From contig CAMAWN010000030.1 in NCBI GenBank assembly GCA_945861865.1, positions 1 through 41,441 on the forward strand: 41,441 nt of DNA, given 5' to 3'. Shown one piece after another: positions 15,927 through 23,931 of this stretch. Origin of the DNA: Candidatus Kuenenia stuttgartensis. Lineage in GTDB: Bacteria; Planctomycetota; Planctomycetia; Planctomycetales; Planctomycetaceae. The notes under the pieces were generated by a model. That model was not told the DNA's origin and searched no databases. It saw only the letters and a list, made by a program, of their open reading frames with translations. Positions within the stretch are counted from its first letter, which is position 1. Each line of letters begins with the position of its first letter. The translations under genes were made by a program, and so were the position numbers.

Positions 15927-16741
15927 GACACAGCCCCGTGTTCCATCAATCGTCGAAGTCCCGGTATGCCTCCAAGGCTATCGACCTGATCCCGGACAAA
16001 CGGTGAGCCTTCGACTAGCCGACCGTCCCGAAGGACCAAGAACTGATCGATCCGTGAATAGATGTCGTGCAGACTGTGGCTGACGATCAACGTCGTTCGC
16101 GGGACTGACTCACTCGACTCGCAATCCACAGCGCTCTTCCTGCCGTCCAGCAGCAATTCGAGGATCCGGCACGAGGAGTAATGATCGAGGTTGTTGAGGG
16201 GTTCGTCGGCGAAGACGACTCGCGGATTGTGAACCAGCGCGCGGAGAGTCGCCAATCGCTGGCGTTCACCTCCGGAAACATTTCGAGCAAGGCACTTGCC
16301 GAGATCGGCGCTCAGCCCGGCTTTGACCAACAAGGATCTGGCAACCTCTCGCCGTTCCGCCAGAGGTGTGCCGCGAAGCGCCAGCGGCATCGCGACATTG
16401 TCTTCGCAGGTGAAATGGGGCAGCAGGAAGGCATTTTGCAAAACAAAGCCGAAGTCCCGTTTCCGAATTTGCGTTCTCTGTTCCGCGGTCAATGTGGTGT
16501 AATCGTTGCGTCGTTCGCCGTCGTGGTAACAAACGGTATTGGCACCGATGTCATTTCCTTCCCACAAAAGCCCCAAAATGCTGAGCAACGACGACTTCCC
16601 GGAGCCGGACAAACCCACGATGGCAGTAGTCAATCCATCCAGAATATCGAGCGACACGTTGGACAATGCACAAGACCTTGATCCTGGATACTGGAAGGTC
16701 AAGTTTCGCATCTGGAAGCACGCACGCCGGTCAGCAATCAC
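15923..16741 (-). CDS. ABC transporter ATP-binding protein (LolD/MacB type)
   Basis: A 272-residue ATPase with a complete motif set: Walker A GLSGSGKSS near residue 43, Q-loop region FGFVLQNAFLLPHFT, signature VSGGERQRLATLRAL near residue 154, Walker B VVFADEP and the switch His in LIVSHSLHD. The LSGSGKSS and FADEP forms, plus the adjacent FtsX permease, place it with LolD/MacB/FtsE-type ATPases. The chosen start is GTG at 16741, overlapping the vWA gene's TGA in a GTGA junction and preceded by AAGGAGGAGCT, an unusually strong ribosome site inside the upstream gene; an ATG 10 codons in is the alternative. It energises the permease encoded next. Confidence 0.95.
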   Translation of the reverse strand: MIADRRACFQMRNLTFQYPGSRSCALSNVSLDILDGLTTAIVGLSGSGKSSLLSILGLLWEGNDIGANTVCYHDGERRNDYTTLTAEQRTQIRKRDFGFVLQNAFLLPHFTCEDNVAMPLALRGTPLAERREVARSLLVKAGLSADLGKCLARNVSGGERQRLATLRALVHNPRVVFADEPLNNLDHYSSCRILELLLDGRKSAVDCESSESVPRTTLIVSHSLHDIYSRIDQFLVLRDGRLVEGSPFVRDQVDSLGGIPGLRRLMEHGAVS

Positions 16742-19152
16742 GGCAGCTCCTCCTTCACGTCAATCCAATAGTAAGAGGTCGTACTTCCCGGAATGGGATA
16801 TTCCCGGTTCATGGGACGGGACTGGCCACGTTCATAGGTGATGACGACCTTCCCATTTGATTGCGTTGTTTTGCGTGAAATCCATTCCGTCACTTGTCCG
16901 TTGAAGATGTCTTCCAGTCGATTTCGGCGAAGACGAAGTTGGTTCAAGTCGTCCTCAGTGATCTCGCATTTCTGGCCACGAGCACAATTCAGCAAACGGG
17001 ATCTAACGGAAAGCCCCCATAGTTTGGCCATTGCCTCGCCAATTGATTGATAACTTGCGAGTTGGCTTGCATCGCCTGCCACAATCTCAATTTCTCGGTT
17101 AATAACGTCGTCGATTGAACCACTACGAAAACCGCGTTCATGCATCAAGACACGATCCAATAGCTTGCGAAGATCATCGATCTCCCCCTTGCTCATCAAC
17201 ACCCACTCACGCATTTGCGGTATTAGCTCACCCTTGGCCGCCAAATCCGGAGCACACTCCCAAGCAAAACCTCGGCGGAAATACAACACACTCGGCAGAG
17301 TCCGAAGCTTTTCGATGTCAATGTTCTTGTCGCGGAAGCGACGGATTAGGTCGGGACTAAAGGCTGTATGCCAGTTACCTCGCATTGCCAACTCCAGTTG
17401 TTGCTGTTCATTCGCATTCCGCTTCTTTAGAAGCCGAAAGTGTTCCAGCACTCGGGTCGTGACGGCGACTGGGTCAGAGGAGCGCAGGAAACCACCCAAC
17501 TCACGCTTCGACGCAACATCGACCGTAATCTTTTCCTTTCGAGCCTGCTCATGCCATAGTTTGGTTTGATGCTCTCGAACAGACTTCACCTGAAGCTCAA
17601 AATCAAGTTTGTCAGCATCTCCGACCTGGGGAGTATCACAGACTTGAACGGCATACAGTTCAATTGGCCGGGGCAAATCCGGTTTGAGCAACTTCGCGAT
17701 TTTCTTTTCCAGTTCTCCGCTAATTTGTTGACGATTTGAATTCAGCCCCACCTTATCGGCGGTAACACCCACGACGATCAACAGTTTGAGAGCATGGTCT
17801 TCGAAGTCCGCTTTTTCGATCGCTAGTTCAAGGCCGTCGTACAGCATTTCGCGAGGATCCGATTCGACTTCGCTGACCTCTTGATGATCTGCCAGTTCAG
17901 CCAATTGGGCACGAGCGGCTTCGCTTTTCAGGTCAGCCAATCGTGAAAGTCTCGGCTCGTGTTTGTTCGTCCGAAGACTGCGGTCGTTGAAGTAGCAGAC
18001 CGACAGTCGCACAATTGCGGATTCACCGGCCATTTCTTTCCGGAATTGGTTCACGATGTCGCGCACTCGCGCGAACCACGGCTTCATGCTGAGTGTGTCA
18101 TCGATCAGAAAGAGGACGTCGATTCGATTCAGTTCCGCACGAAGTTCCTTCAATTGAGCCTGGAGGCGTTGAATCTCGGAGGCACCCAATGCCTGCTCAT
18201 TGAGACTGGCCACCCATCCCACATAGTGCAACCGATTATTGGTTCGTGGATCGATCGCAGGCGCGTCATCGTTTCCGGACCAAGAGAGCCGAGGAAAGCG
18301 CGAAATCTCAGCTCGCGGCGGGGGCGTCAAGCCATTGGTTCGCTGTTCGCGGAACAGATCTTCGGTTACTTGGTTGGCGGCAGCAAGATAGGCGTATTCA
18401 GGCTTTTCAAACAAGCGGCCGACACTAGTCCTGCCGGGCGGACGCATGTTTGCCGTTTCATGATCCCACCAAAATGCCTCACGCGTATTCCACTCCACCA
18501 CATCGCGTTCCGGCACCCATCCTTTGACGATTGCCGCCGGACCAAGCTGTTCTGTCCCGACTTGAAAGTATGGGCTGCTTCCCAGCAAGACGAATCCATC
18601 CGCTTTGGCGAACACGAAAAGGTAGCTGAACCAAGGATACCGGCCAACCAATTTGGCTGCCGGATCAGGAGCCTCTCTTAACGGGGTGATCTGGTCAATC
18701 GCGTCCGGTGATTGCGACTGTCTTTGAAGAATGTCCTCCGGCGTGATGATCATCGCTTTAGAAGTGATCCGAGTCTTGTCATCTACTAAGGCATTCTGGT
18801 TTTCCAAAGCGTACCGCTTCTCGATCCAACCGAATGCTTCGAGAATTTGCTCGCCAGACGTGCGGCCCACAAGGACGAACGCAGGCTTAGCTTTCTGCGG
18901 CGTCTCGGCCAAAACAACCACCGATTGCATGAAGCCAAATGCTTTTTGGCCCAAGACTTCGTTGCTCTTGGGACTCGGCTGATAGCGTGGTTTCTTTCCC
19001 GCATAAGTAATCCACGCTAGTCGATTGCCGTCACTAACGGCTGTTGCAGGCACGGGGCTTCCGTCAGGCATCTCGATTCGGTCCTGGCCGAAGCTGATTC
19101 CGGCTTTCAATAGGATCACAAAGAGAACAAGTCTCGGAATAAGGCGTGTCAT
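16738..19152 (-). CDS. Exported SH3-like and von Willebrand A domain protein
   Basis: An 804-residue exported protein. A signal peptide is at about residues 1-22 (ending GISFGQ). An SH3-like segment near 205-230 has the GWVPERDVVEWNTREAF form. A vWA domain starts near residue 344 (IDVLFLIDDTLSMKPWF) and runs to about 520; the MIDAS motif is DDTLS, the DxSxS site with Thr in the second position, so metal binding is plausible. The remainder is helical, with basic and aromatic patches. The SH3-like plus vWA order is like the outer part of vWA proteins linked to type VI secretion regulators of the PpkA kind; this similarity is from memory and weak. Its ATG overlaps the previous gene's TGA. Its position among envelope proteins suggests an extracytoplasmic adhesion or scaffold part. 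Confidence 0.8.
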   Translation of the reverse strand: MTRLIPRLVLFVILLKAGISFGQDRIEMPDGSPVPATAVSDGNRLAWITYAGKKPRYQPSPKSNEVLGQKAFGFMQSVVVLAETPQKAKPAFVLVGRTSGEQILEAFGWIEKRYALENQNALVDDKTRITSKAMIITPEDILQRQSQSPDAIDQITPLREAPDPAAKLVGRYPWFSYLFVFAKADGFVLLGSSPYFQVGTEQLGPAAIVKGWVPERDVVEWNTREAFWWDHETANMRPPGRTSVGRLFEKPEYAYLAAANQVTEDLFREQRTNGLTPPPRAEISRFPRLSWSGNDDAPAIDPRTNNRLHYVGWVASLNEQALGASEIQRLQAQLKELRAELNRIDVLFLIDDTLSMKPWFARVRDIVNQFRKEMAGESAIVRLSVCYFNDRSLRTNKHEPRLSRLADLKSEAARAQLAELADHQEVSEVESDPREMLYDGLELAIEKADFEDHALKLLIVVGVTADKVGLNSNRQQISGELEKKIAKLLKPDLPRPIELYAVQVCDTPQVGDADKLDFELQVKSVREHQTKLWHEQARKEKITVDVASKRELGGFLRSSDPVAVTTRVLEHFRLLKKRNANEQQQLELAMRGNWHTAFSPDLIRRFRDKNIDIEKLRTLPSVLYFRRGFAWECAPDLAAKGELIPQMREWVLMSKGEIDDLRKLLDRVLMHERGFRSGSIDDVINREIEIVAGDASQLASYQSIGEAMAKLWGLSVRSRLLNCARGQKCEITEDDLNQLRLRRNRLEDIFNGQVTEWISRKTTQSNGKVVITYERGQSRPMNREYPIPGSTTSYYWIDVKEELP

Positions 19153-20516
19153 CGTCTCTCCTCTTCTTCCGATGGTTGGACCACGCGCAGCAGTTCGCGG
19201 CGAACTTCCACCGGGTCCAATTCAGGGAGCTTCATGTCCGTTGAGTTTTTGCTTGGAAGGATCTGAAAGGTGCCTTGCCGCAGACGACAAAATTCCACCC
19301 AGCCCGGGACTTTCTTGGGATCCTTGTCGCTTAATGAGTCCAACGTCATTTTGGGTGAAAGAACCATCAAGACATGCACCTGCACTCCATCCCAAGCGAT
19401 GCTCTGTCGAGGCGGATCGGCGGTCTCACTGACCAAGAGAACGGCCACTTTACGAGCCGGACCTTCGACTCCACTTTTGGTAAAACATTCACGAAGTTCT
19501 GGAGCGGACGATTCGAAATAGTCCAACGCTTTTTCTTCGACTTGCCCTGCCTGATACTTGTTCAAATTGTCCAATTGGCCGGAATCGAAGTCCGGGAAAT
19601 TCAACACTTCAACCAGAGGAGCTTTTCCTTGCTTGACACCTACGCCTATGCGAAAGTGTTTATTCGAAGCGCCAGGAGGGGCTTTGCTGATGAACTCCTT
19701 TACGTCGGCAAGCGCGATTAGTGGAGATGGAGTTCCAGTGTGAAAGAGCACGATCATCACCAAATGTGGCGACGAGTCTCGTTGCATTGCTTTTCGAAGC
19801 CCGAGAACTGTGTCACTGAGCACTTTGATTTTCGTATCCAATTCGGCAAGAACCGACTTGGTCATGATCTCCGTGCTCGCCTTCTCAACAATCGCCAGCT
19901 TTTCCAATGTTGCCTTGTTGTCATCCGCAATCTGCTTTCGAAGATCGTTCTCCGTGGCACTTGGTGTCTCTTTCCGCGGACTCGGAGGATTGGTCGTGGG
20001 CTTTGCGTTCGCAGCGAGGATCTTCAGATCGGACTCGACCGCTTTCAATTTGTTCAACACTTCAGAATTGAGTTTAGGATCCGTCGTGCCAAAGTTTTCG
20101 ATCTTCGTCATCAATGTGTTGACTTCAGTCCGAAGAGTTTTGAGTTTGGCAATCGCTCCATTCTCGGCGTCGAGTAGTACTGCCATTTCCTCTCGATAGC
20201 CGCTGAATTCTTTTTTCAACTGCTTGATACCATCGGTCACATCTCTGTGTTGCTGCGGCATCGCCTCTTGGTCTTGTAAAAGCCGTTGTTCTACTTTACT
20301 CACTTTGTCTTCGAGCGCCGCGAGCGGGGCATGTTGTTGACGCATGCTCTGAGCCTGTTGGACAACTAGCGCAGCCAACCCCGTCTGGATGACAAGAATC
20401 AGCACCAGTAGTAGCCATGGAATCCAAAGCACCCACCGTGATGCGCGGCGAGGGGGAGTGGGAAGCCGATGCTTCGCTGCCGCAGCGGTTCGCTCAGAAG
20501 ATGGCTCGGCGGCCAT
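19149..20516 (-). CDS. Single-pass coiled-coil protein with vWA-like C-terminus
   Basis: A 455-residue protein with a short Pro/Arg-rich cytoplasmic N-terminus, one TM helix (about residues 27-52, VLWIPWLLLVLILVIQTGLA), a long coiled coil (about 55-220, rich in Leu, Lys, Glu and Gln) and a C-terminal alpha/beta domain. That domain opens with a LVMIVLFHTG strand and continues with RKVAVLLVSE and VQVHVLMVLSP, alternating strands and helices as in a vWA domain but without a DxSxS metal site. The start at 20516 is supported by GGGGAGGT 6 bases upstream; a TTG at 20531 is rejected. It is 21 bases after the Calx-beta gene and overlaps the vWA gene by 4 bases. Possibly a periplasm-spanning rod. Confidence 0.75.
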   Translation of the reverse strand: MAAEPSSERTAAAAKHRLPTPPRRASRWVLWIPWLLLVLILVIQTGLAALVVQQAQSMRQQHAPLAALEDKVSKVEQRLLQDQEAMPQQHRDVTDGIKQLKKEFSGYREEMAVLLDAENGAIAKLKTLRTEVNTLMTKIENFGTTDPKLNSEVLNKLKAVESDLKILAANAKPTTNPPSPRKETPSATENDLRKQIADDNKATLEKLAIVEKASTEIMTKSVLAELDTKIKVLSDTVLGLRKAMQRDSSPHLVMIVLFHTGTPSPLIALADVKEFISKAPPGASNKHFRIGVGVKQGKAPLVEVLNFPDFDSGQLDNLNKYQAGQVEEKALDYFESSAPELRECFTKSGVEGPARKVAVLLVSETADPPRQSIAWDGVQVHVLMVLSPKMTLDSLSDKDPKKVPGWVEFCRLRQGTFQILPSKNSTDMKLPELDPVEVRRELLRVVQPSEEEERR

Positions 20517-20537
20517 GATGTACCTCCCCAAAGAGAG

Positions 20538-22991
20538 CTATGGTCCCTGCTTGACCAAGTTTGCAAGAACAGAAACGAGCCGGCGATCGTCAATGTCGTC
20601 CACCGTGACAACTGGCCGCTTTTGCGAGAATTGAGCGAGCAGCTCGCCCAATCTCCCGTTCGCTTTGTTTTGGCTGCCCCCGATAAGCACAACCTTTCGT
20701 CGCGGCTGGATTCCGTCTGAATCATCAGGGAGCTTTAGAACTTCCTTGCTGTTGTCCTCTCCGGTACTCAGGCTATGTGGGTAGATGAGCAGTACGTTGA
20801 TTTGCCGATTACCGGTGTGTTTGCGAATGGCGGCTTCCATCCGTAAAGCAGCGTTCAGTACGGTGCAGACGTCGGATTCATCAAACGCATTTGCCGCCGC
20901 GATGGGTTCGGCAGTTGGGAGTTGGAGAGGTTCCTTTTGACCGACCAGGAATGCTCTGCCCCCGATCAGCTTTGCATCACTTCCTGGCGTCTTCAGGATG
21001 TCGCGTAAAACTGTTTGAAAGGGCTCGTCCCCTTTTCGCTCAATAAATCGCTGCAAGTGCATCGTGTGAGCGATCAGAAACAGGGTGTCACCCTTGTAGA
21101 GGTCATCGTCCCGGATTACGAATTTCAGCGAATTGCTGTCCTTCTTCATTTCCGCGTTTTTGAGATCGGCCAGAGAAACTACCAATTCCCATTGCAGGGT
21201 TTCTGGTGACAAACCGCGTTCGTCGTTATCCGCGATCTCCAACGAAAACTCTTTCCGAGTCTCACCGGGTAATAACTCAAAGGTCTTCGGAGCGATCCGA
21301 AATTCTTCTTCGTGTTTCGGGTCAGTTTCGGCCGTTAGGCTGCCTCGAATAGTCTTCTCAGTCGCTCGATTGTCAGCGATTTCGACGGCGAAGGCCGTGG
21401 GGTATTTGCCTCCTTCTTGAAGGTTCTTGGTCTCGGCGATCAGCCGTAGTGTTGGCGGCGGATCATCGTCCACCAAGGTGATGCGCGCTTGCTGACTAGT
21501 CGGGGCAACCTTGATCGATTCGGCGGTCAATTTCATCAGGATTTCTTTGTCGTCTTCGTCGGTCGTGTCATTCTTCGGCTCGATCTGGAAAGAGACAGAG
21601 TTCGCTCCTTTGGGAATTGTGAGCTTGAGATCCCAAGTGCCACGGAGCGTATCCTTCGTCGCCGCGACACCACCGGAATCCAAACGATAGTCTTTGTCCA
21701 AACTCGCCGTTCCTGATCCCTGAACTGTGACTTCGATCGCATCGAGAGCGGTCAACCCGTCTGACAGAGTGATTTGCACTCCGATGCCCTTAGCGGAGTT
21801 CTCCGCCAATTCCTTGGCGCTAGCAATCAGTTTGACGGTGTAGTCGCGATTGCGGATCAGCAAAGTGGTCTGCCGATGTCCTTCGGTCGCGACGGCGACA
21901 TCGTCTCCCAACGACAACTTGACTTGATGATCCCCCGGCGGCCAAGACAGTTTGCGAGTCGGCAATTCAACCTCGGCTTCAAGTTGTTTTGCGGCCAAAC
22001 GAAACTCGCCCGTCTTAGGCAAAGAGTTAGTCACCGGAGACTCAACCGTGAACGGAATGACTGTCTCTGCGGCGGACGCCACGCTGGCGGTCAGACGGCA
22101 TTTCGCAGGCCGATCATGCTCCACAACCTGGGCCACTGCGGTAACGGAGAATGTCGGCGGCGAATCACGATCTTCGATCACCAATTCTATCTGCGAACGC
22201 TCACCTAAGAGGTAGCGATGGTTCGGATCTGGGTTGAGTCGGATCAGAAGTCGCCGTTCGCCTTCATAAAGTGAGTCTCTGCGCGCTGCGAGTTCAATCG
22301 ACGCTGACGGCCGTTCCGAAGTCAATTCCACACGAGCAATCGGAGAAATGTCGACATCGCCCGCTGCCCTCTCGACTGTGTACGGCACCTCAATTCGCCC
22401 TTCGAGAGCATCGGTTGATTCGATGCTCAGAACCAGCTTCTCACCCTCACGTAATTGGGTCGTTGAGCTCTTGGCGAATTCGACGTGGGGCGGGCGGTAA
22501 CAGTCTCGAATCGTGAGTGTGTGGGTGGCGTTGGTGCCGACACGCCAGCGCCGGTTGCCTCCCGTCAATTGCAGCGCAACTTGTCGCAAAGTGGTTTGGA
22601 TGATTCCATCATCAGCGACCTTCACGGCCAGATCGAACGAACTTGTGAATGCCGGAATTACCAGTTGCCAACCTTTTTCAGTCCGCGCAATCAGCGGCGA
22701 GACCAATTCGAAATCTGCCGGCTTGAGATCACCTGCCATACGGCACATCACCACGATTTCTTTGGCGCTCTCTGGCACAACTTTTACTCGGATCGCAATT
22801 CGCCCTGCCGGATCGCCTTCTCGTACGAGGGTCAGTGTCTCCTGAAACTCGATCATCGCGACCTGATTCGATGCGGTCTGAAAGATCACGGCGAATGCCA
22901 CCGCCCCGGCATTCAACGCCAAGATTGCGGTCAGGATAAACATCGCCCAACGAGTTCCCGGTGCCAGTCGGCTTAGACGCTCAGATGTCAT
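20538..22991 (-). CDS. Membrane-anchored Calx-beta repeat protein with vWA-like end
   Basis: An 817-residue protein: one N-terminal TM helix (about residues 14-38, RWAMFILTAILALNAGAVAF), then a large outer region of beta-rich repeats, then an alpha/beta C-terminal domain. The repeats end in acidic turns such as VIEDRDSPP, LVDDDPPP and IRDDDLYKGD, and contain phrases such as LAENSAKGIG and LQEGGKYPTA, the pattern of Calx-beta domains, which bind Ca2+ and occur in adhesins. The last 180 residues open GDTLFLIAHTMHL and include NVLLIYPHSL and RKVVLIGGSQNK, again vWA-like without MIDAS. The ATG at 22991 overlaps the upstream gene by 11 bases and gives the TM helix near the N-terminus; a longer form from 23189 would run through the neighbour's tail. 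Confidence 0.75.
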   Translation of the reverse strand: MTSERLSRLAPGTRWAMFILTAILALNAGAVAFAVIFQTASNQVAMIEFQETLTLVREGDPAGRIAIRVKVVPESAKEIVVMCRMAGDLKPADFELVSPLIARTEKGWQLVIPAFTSSFDLAVKVADDGIIQTTLRQVALQLTGGNRRWRVGTNATHTLTIRDCYRPPHVEFAKSSTTQLREGEKLVLSIESTDALEGRIEVPYTVERAAGDVDISPIARVELTSERPSASIELAARRDSLYEGERRLLIRLNPDPNHRYLLGERSQIELVIEDRDSPPTFSVTAVAQVVEHDRPAKCRLTASVASAAETVIPFTVESPVTNSLPKTGEFRLAAKQLEAEVELPTRKLSWPPGDHQVKLSLGDDVAVATEGHRQTTLLIRNRDYTVKLIASAKELAENSAKGIGVQITLSDGLTALDAIEVTVQGSGTASLDKDYRLDSGGVAATKDTLRGTWDLKLTIPKGANSVSFQIEPKNDTTDEDDKEILMKLTAESIKVAPTSQQARITLVDDDPPPTLRLIAETKNLQEGGKYPTAFAVEIADNRATEKTIRGSLTAETDPKHEEEFRIAPKTFELLPGETRKEFSLEIADNDERGLSPETLQWELVVSLADLKNAEMKKDSNSLKFVIRDDDLYKGDTLFLIAHTMHLQRFIERKGDEPFQTVLRDILKTPGSDAKLIGGRAFLVGQKEPLQLPTAEPIAAANAFDESDVCTVLNAALRMEAAIRKHTGNRQINVLLIYPHSLSTGEDNSKEVLKLPDDSDGIQPRRKVVLIGGSQNKANGRLGELLAQFSQKRPVVTVDDIDDRRLVSVLANLVKQGP

Positions 22992-23916
22992 AAGGGTTGT
23001 CCTTAATCTCGCTCGTCCGCGATGGACCGGACTCATGAGTTCTCGGGGACGCACCACCCCAAGTTTGATCGGGCTGACTACTGCGGGGAGTCTCCGATGT
23101 CTCGTGTCTACTGCGAGCAGACGGTGACGAAGAATTGCTGTCCGGCGAACGATCCAGGAATTGTCCCAGCAGATTAGCATCGTCGTCATCTGGTTCGGAA
23201 TCGTCGCTTGAGGTCAGCGGCGGAGACTCGGCTTCGGCGCGTTCTCCTGGTATGTCGCGCGTCGAGACGTGCTGAGCTTCGACGCGACTGCACAGCTTCC
23301 GGGCCGCGATATTCCACGCGGCGAAGAGTGCGTCTGTGTGGTTGACCAATTGCATGGCCGCAATCACACAAAACAAAGCTTCGCCGGTTGCCAGAAATAG
23401 TGGCGTCAACTTTTGGGTGTTCGACAACAATTCGAAGTCTTCGTCGCCGCCGAAAAAACTTCCAATCAGCCCGATGACGACCATCGCAAGTGGAATTGCG
23501 AAGAACAATCCTTGACGCGATTGGAGTTGACGTCGCAACGCAGCCTCCTGTTGCGAGACCGATTTCTCCATGGTATCAACGGTCTGCAAACGCTTGTCGT
23601 TGACGAGATTGATCCCCTGATGAACGCTTCGGACAAACCAGCCCGGTCCATCATGATCGTGCTGCGGGTCAGCCGGGATCTCCCGTCGCAGTTGCAGAAT
23701 CGTGCGTAATTCCCACAGCACCGGCGGCAGCAACGTCAGAAAGATGGCATGTCCTGGAAATGTTCGCCAGGAAAAATACATCGCCAAGCTACCAGGCAGT
23801 CCGTGGTGGTCGGCTAGGTAAGCGAGCATTCCCGCGACGAGTACCCCCAGGAGCAGGCTTGGCCAAAACGGAGCTCCAAAGGGAATCACTGTAGAATCGT
23901 CGGTGTCGCGTCCCAT
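22981..23916 (-). CDS. Four-TM MotA/ExbB-like membrane protein
   Basis: A 311-residue membrane protein with four hydrophobic segments (about residues 15-36, 50-70, 140-162 and 172-192). A cytoplasmic loop of about 70 residues lies between the second and third. The last two helices, with GLIGSFFGG and then TPLFLATGEALFCVIAAMQ, look like the paired channel helices of the MotA/TolQ/ExbB family, which drive a partner using an ion gradient. The match is loose: I see no clear key ion-binding residue. The C-terminal 110 residues are a Ser/Asp/Pro-rich disordered tail. No obvious ExbD/MotB partner is present, although the three neighbouring single-pass proteins could play that role. Start ATG 23916, 15 bases after the stop of the large upstream gene. 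Confidence 0.65.
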   Translation of the reverse strand: MGRDTDDSTVIPFGAPFWPSLLLGVLVAGMLAYLADHHGLPGSLAMYFSWRTFPGHAIFLTLLPPVLWELRTILQLRREIPADPQHDHDGPGWFVRSVHQGINLVNDKRLQTVDTMEKSVSQQEAALRRQLQSRQGLFFAIPLAMVVIGLIGSFFGGDEDFELLSNTQKLTPLFLATGEALFCVIAAMQLVNHTDALFAAWNIAARKLCSRVEAQHVSTRDIPGERAEAESPPLTSSDDSEPDDDDANLLGQFLDRSPDSNSSSPSARSRHETSETPRSSQPDQTWGGASPRTHESGPSRTSEIKDNPYDI

Positions 23917-23931
23917 CGCGTAGCCTCTTGG

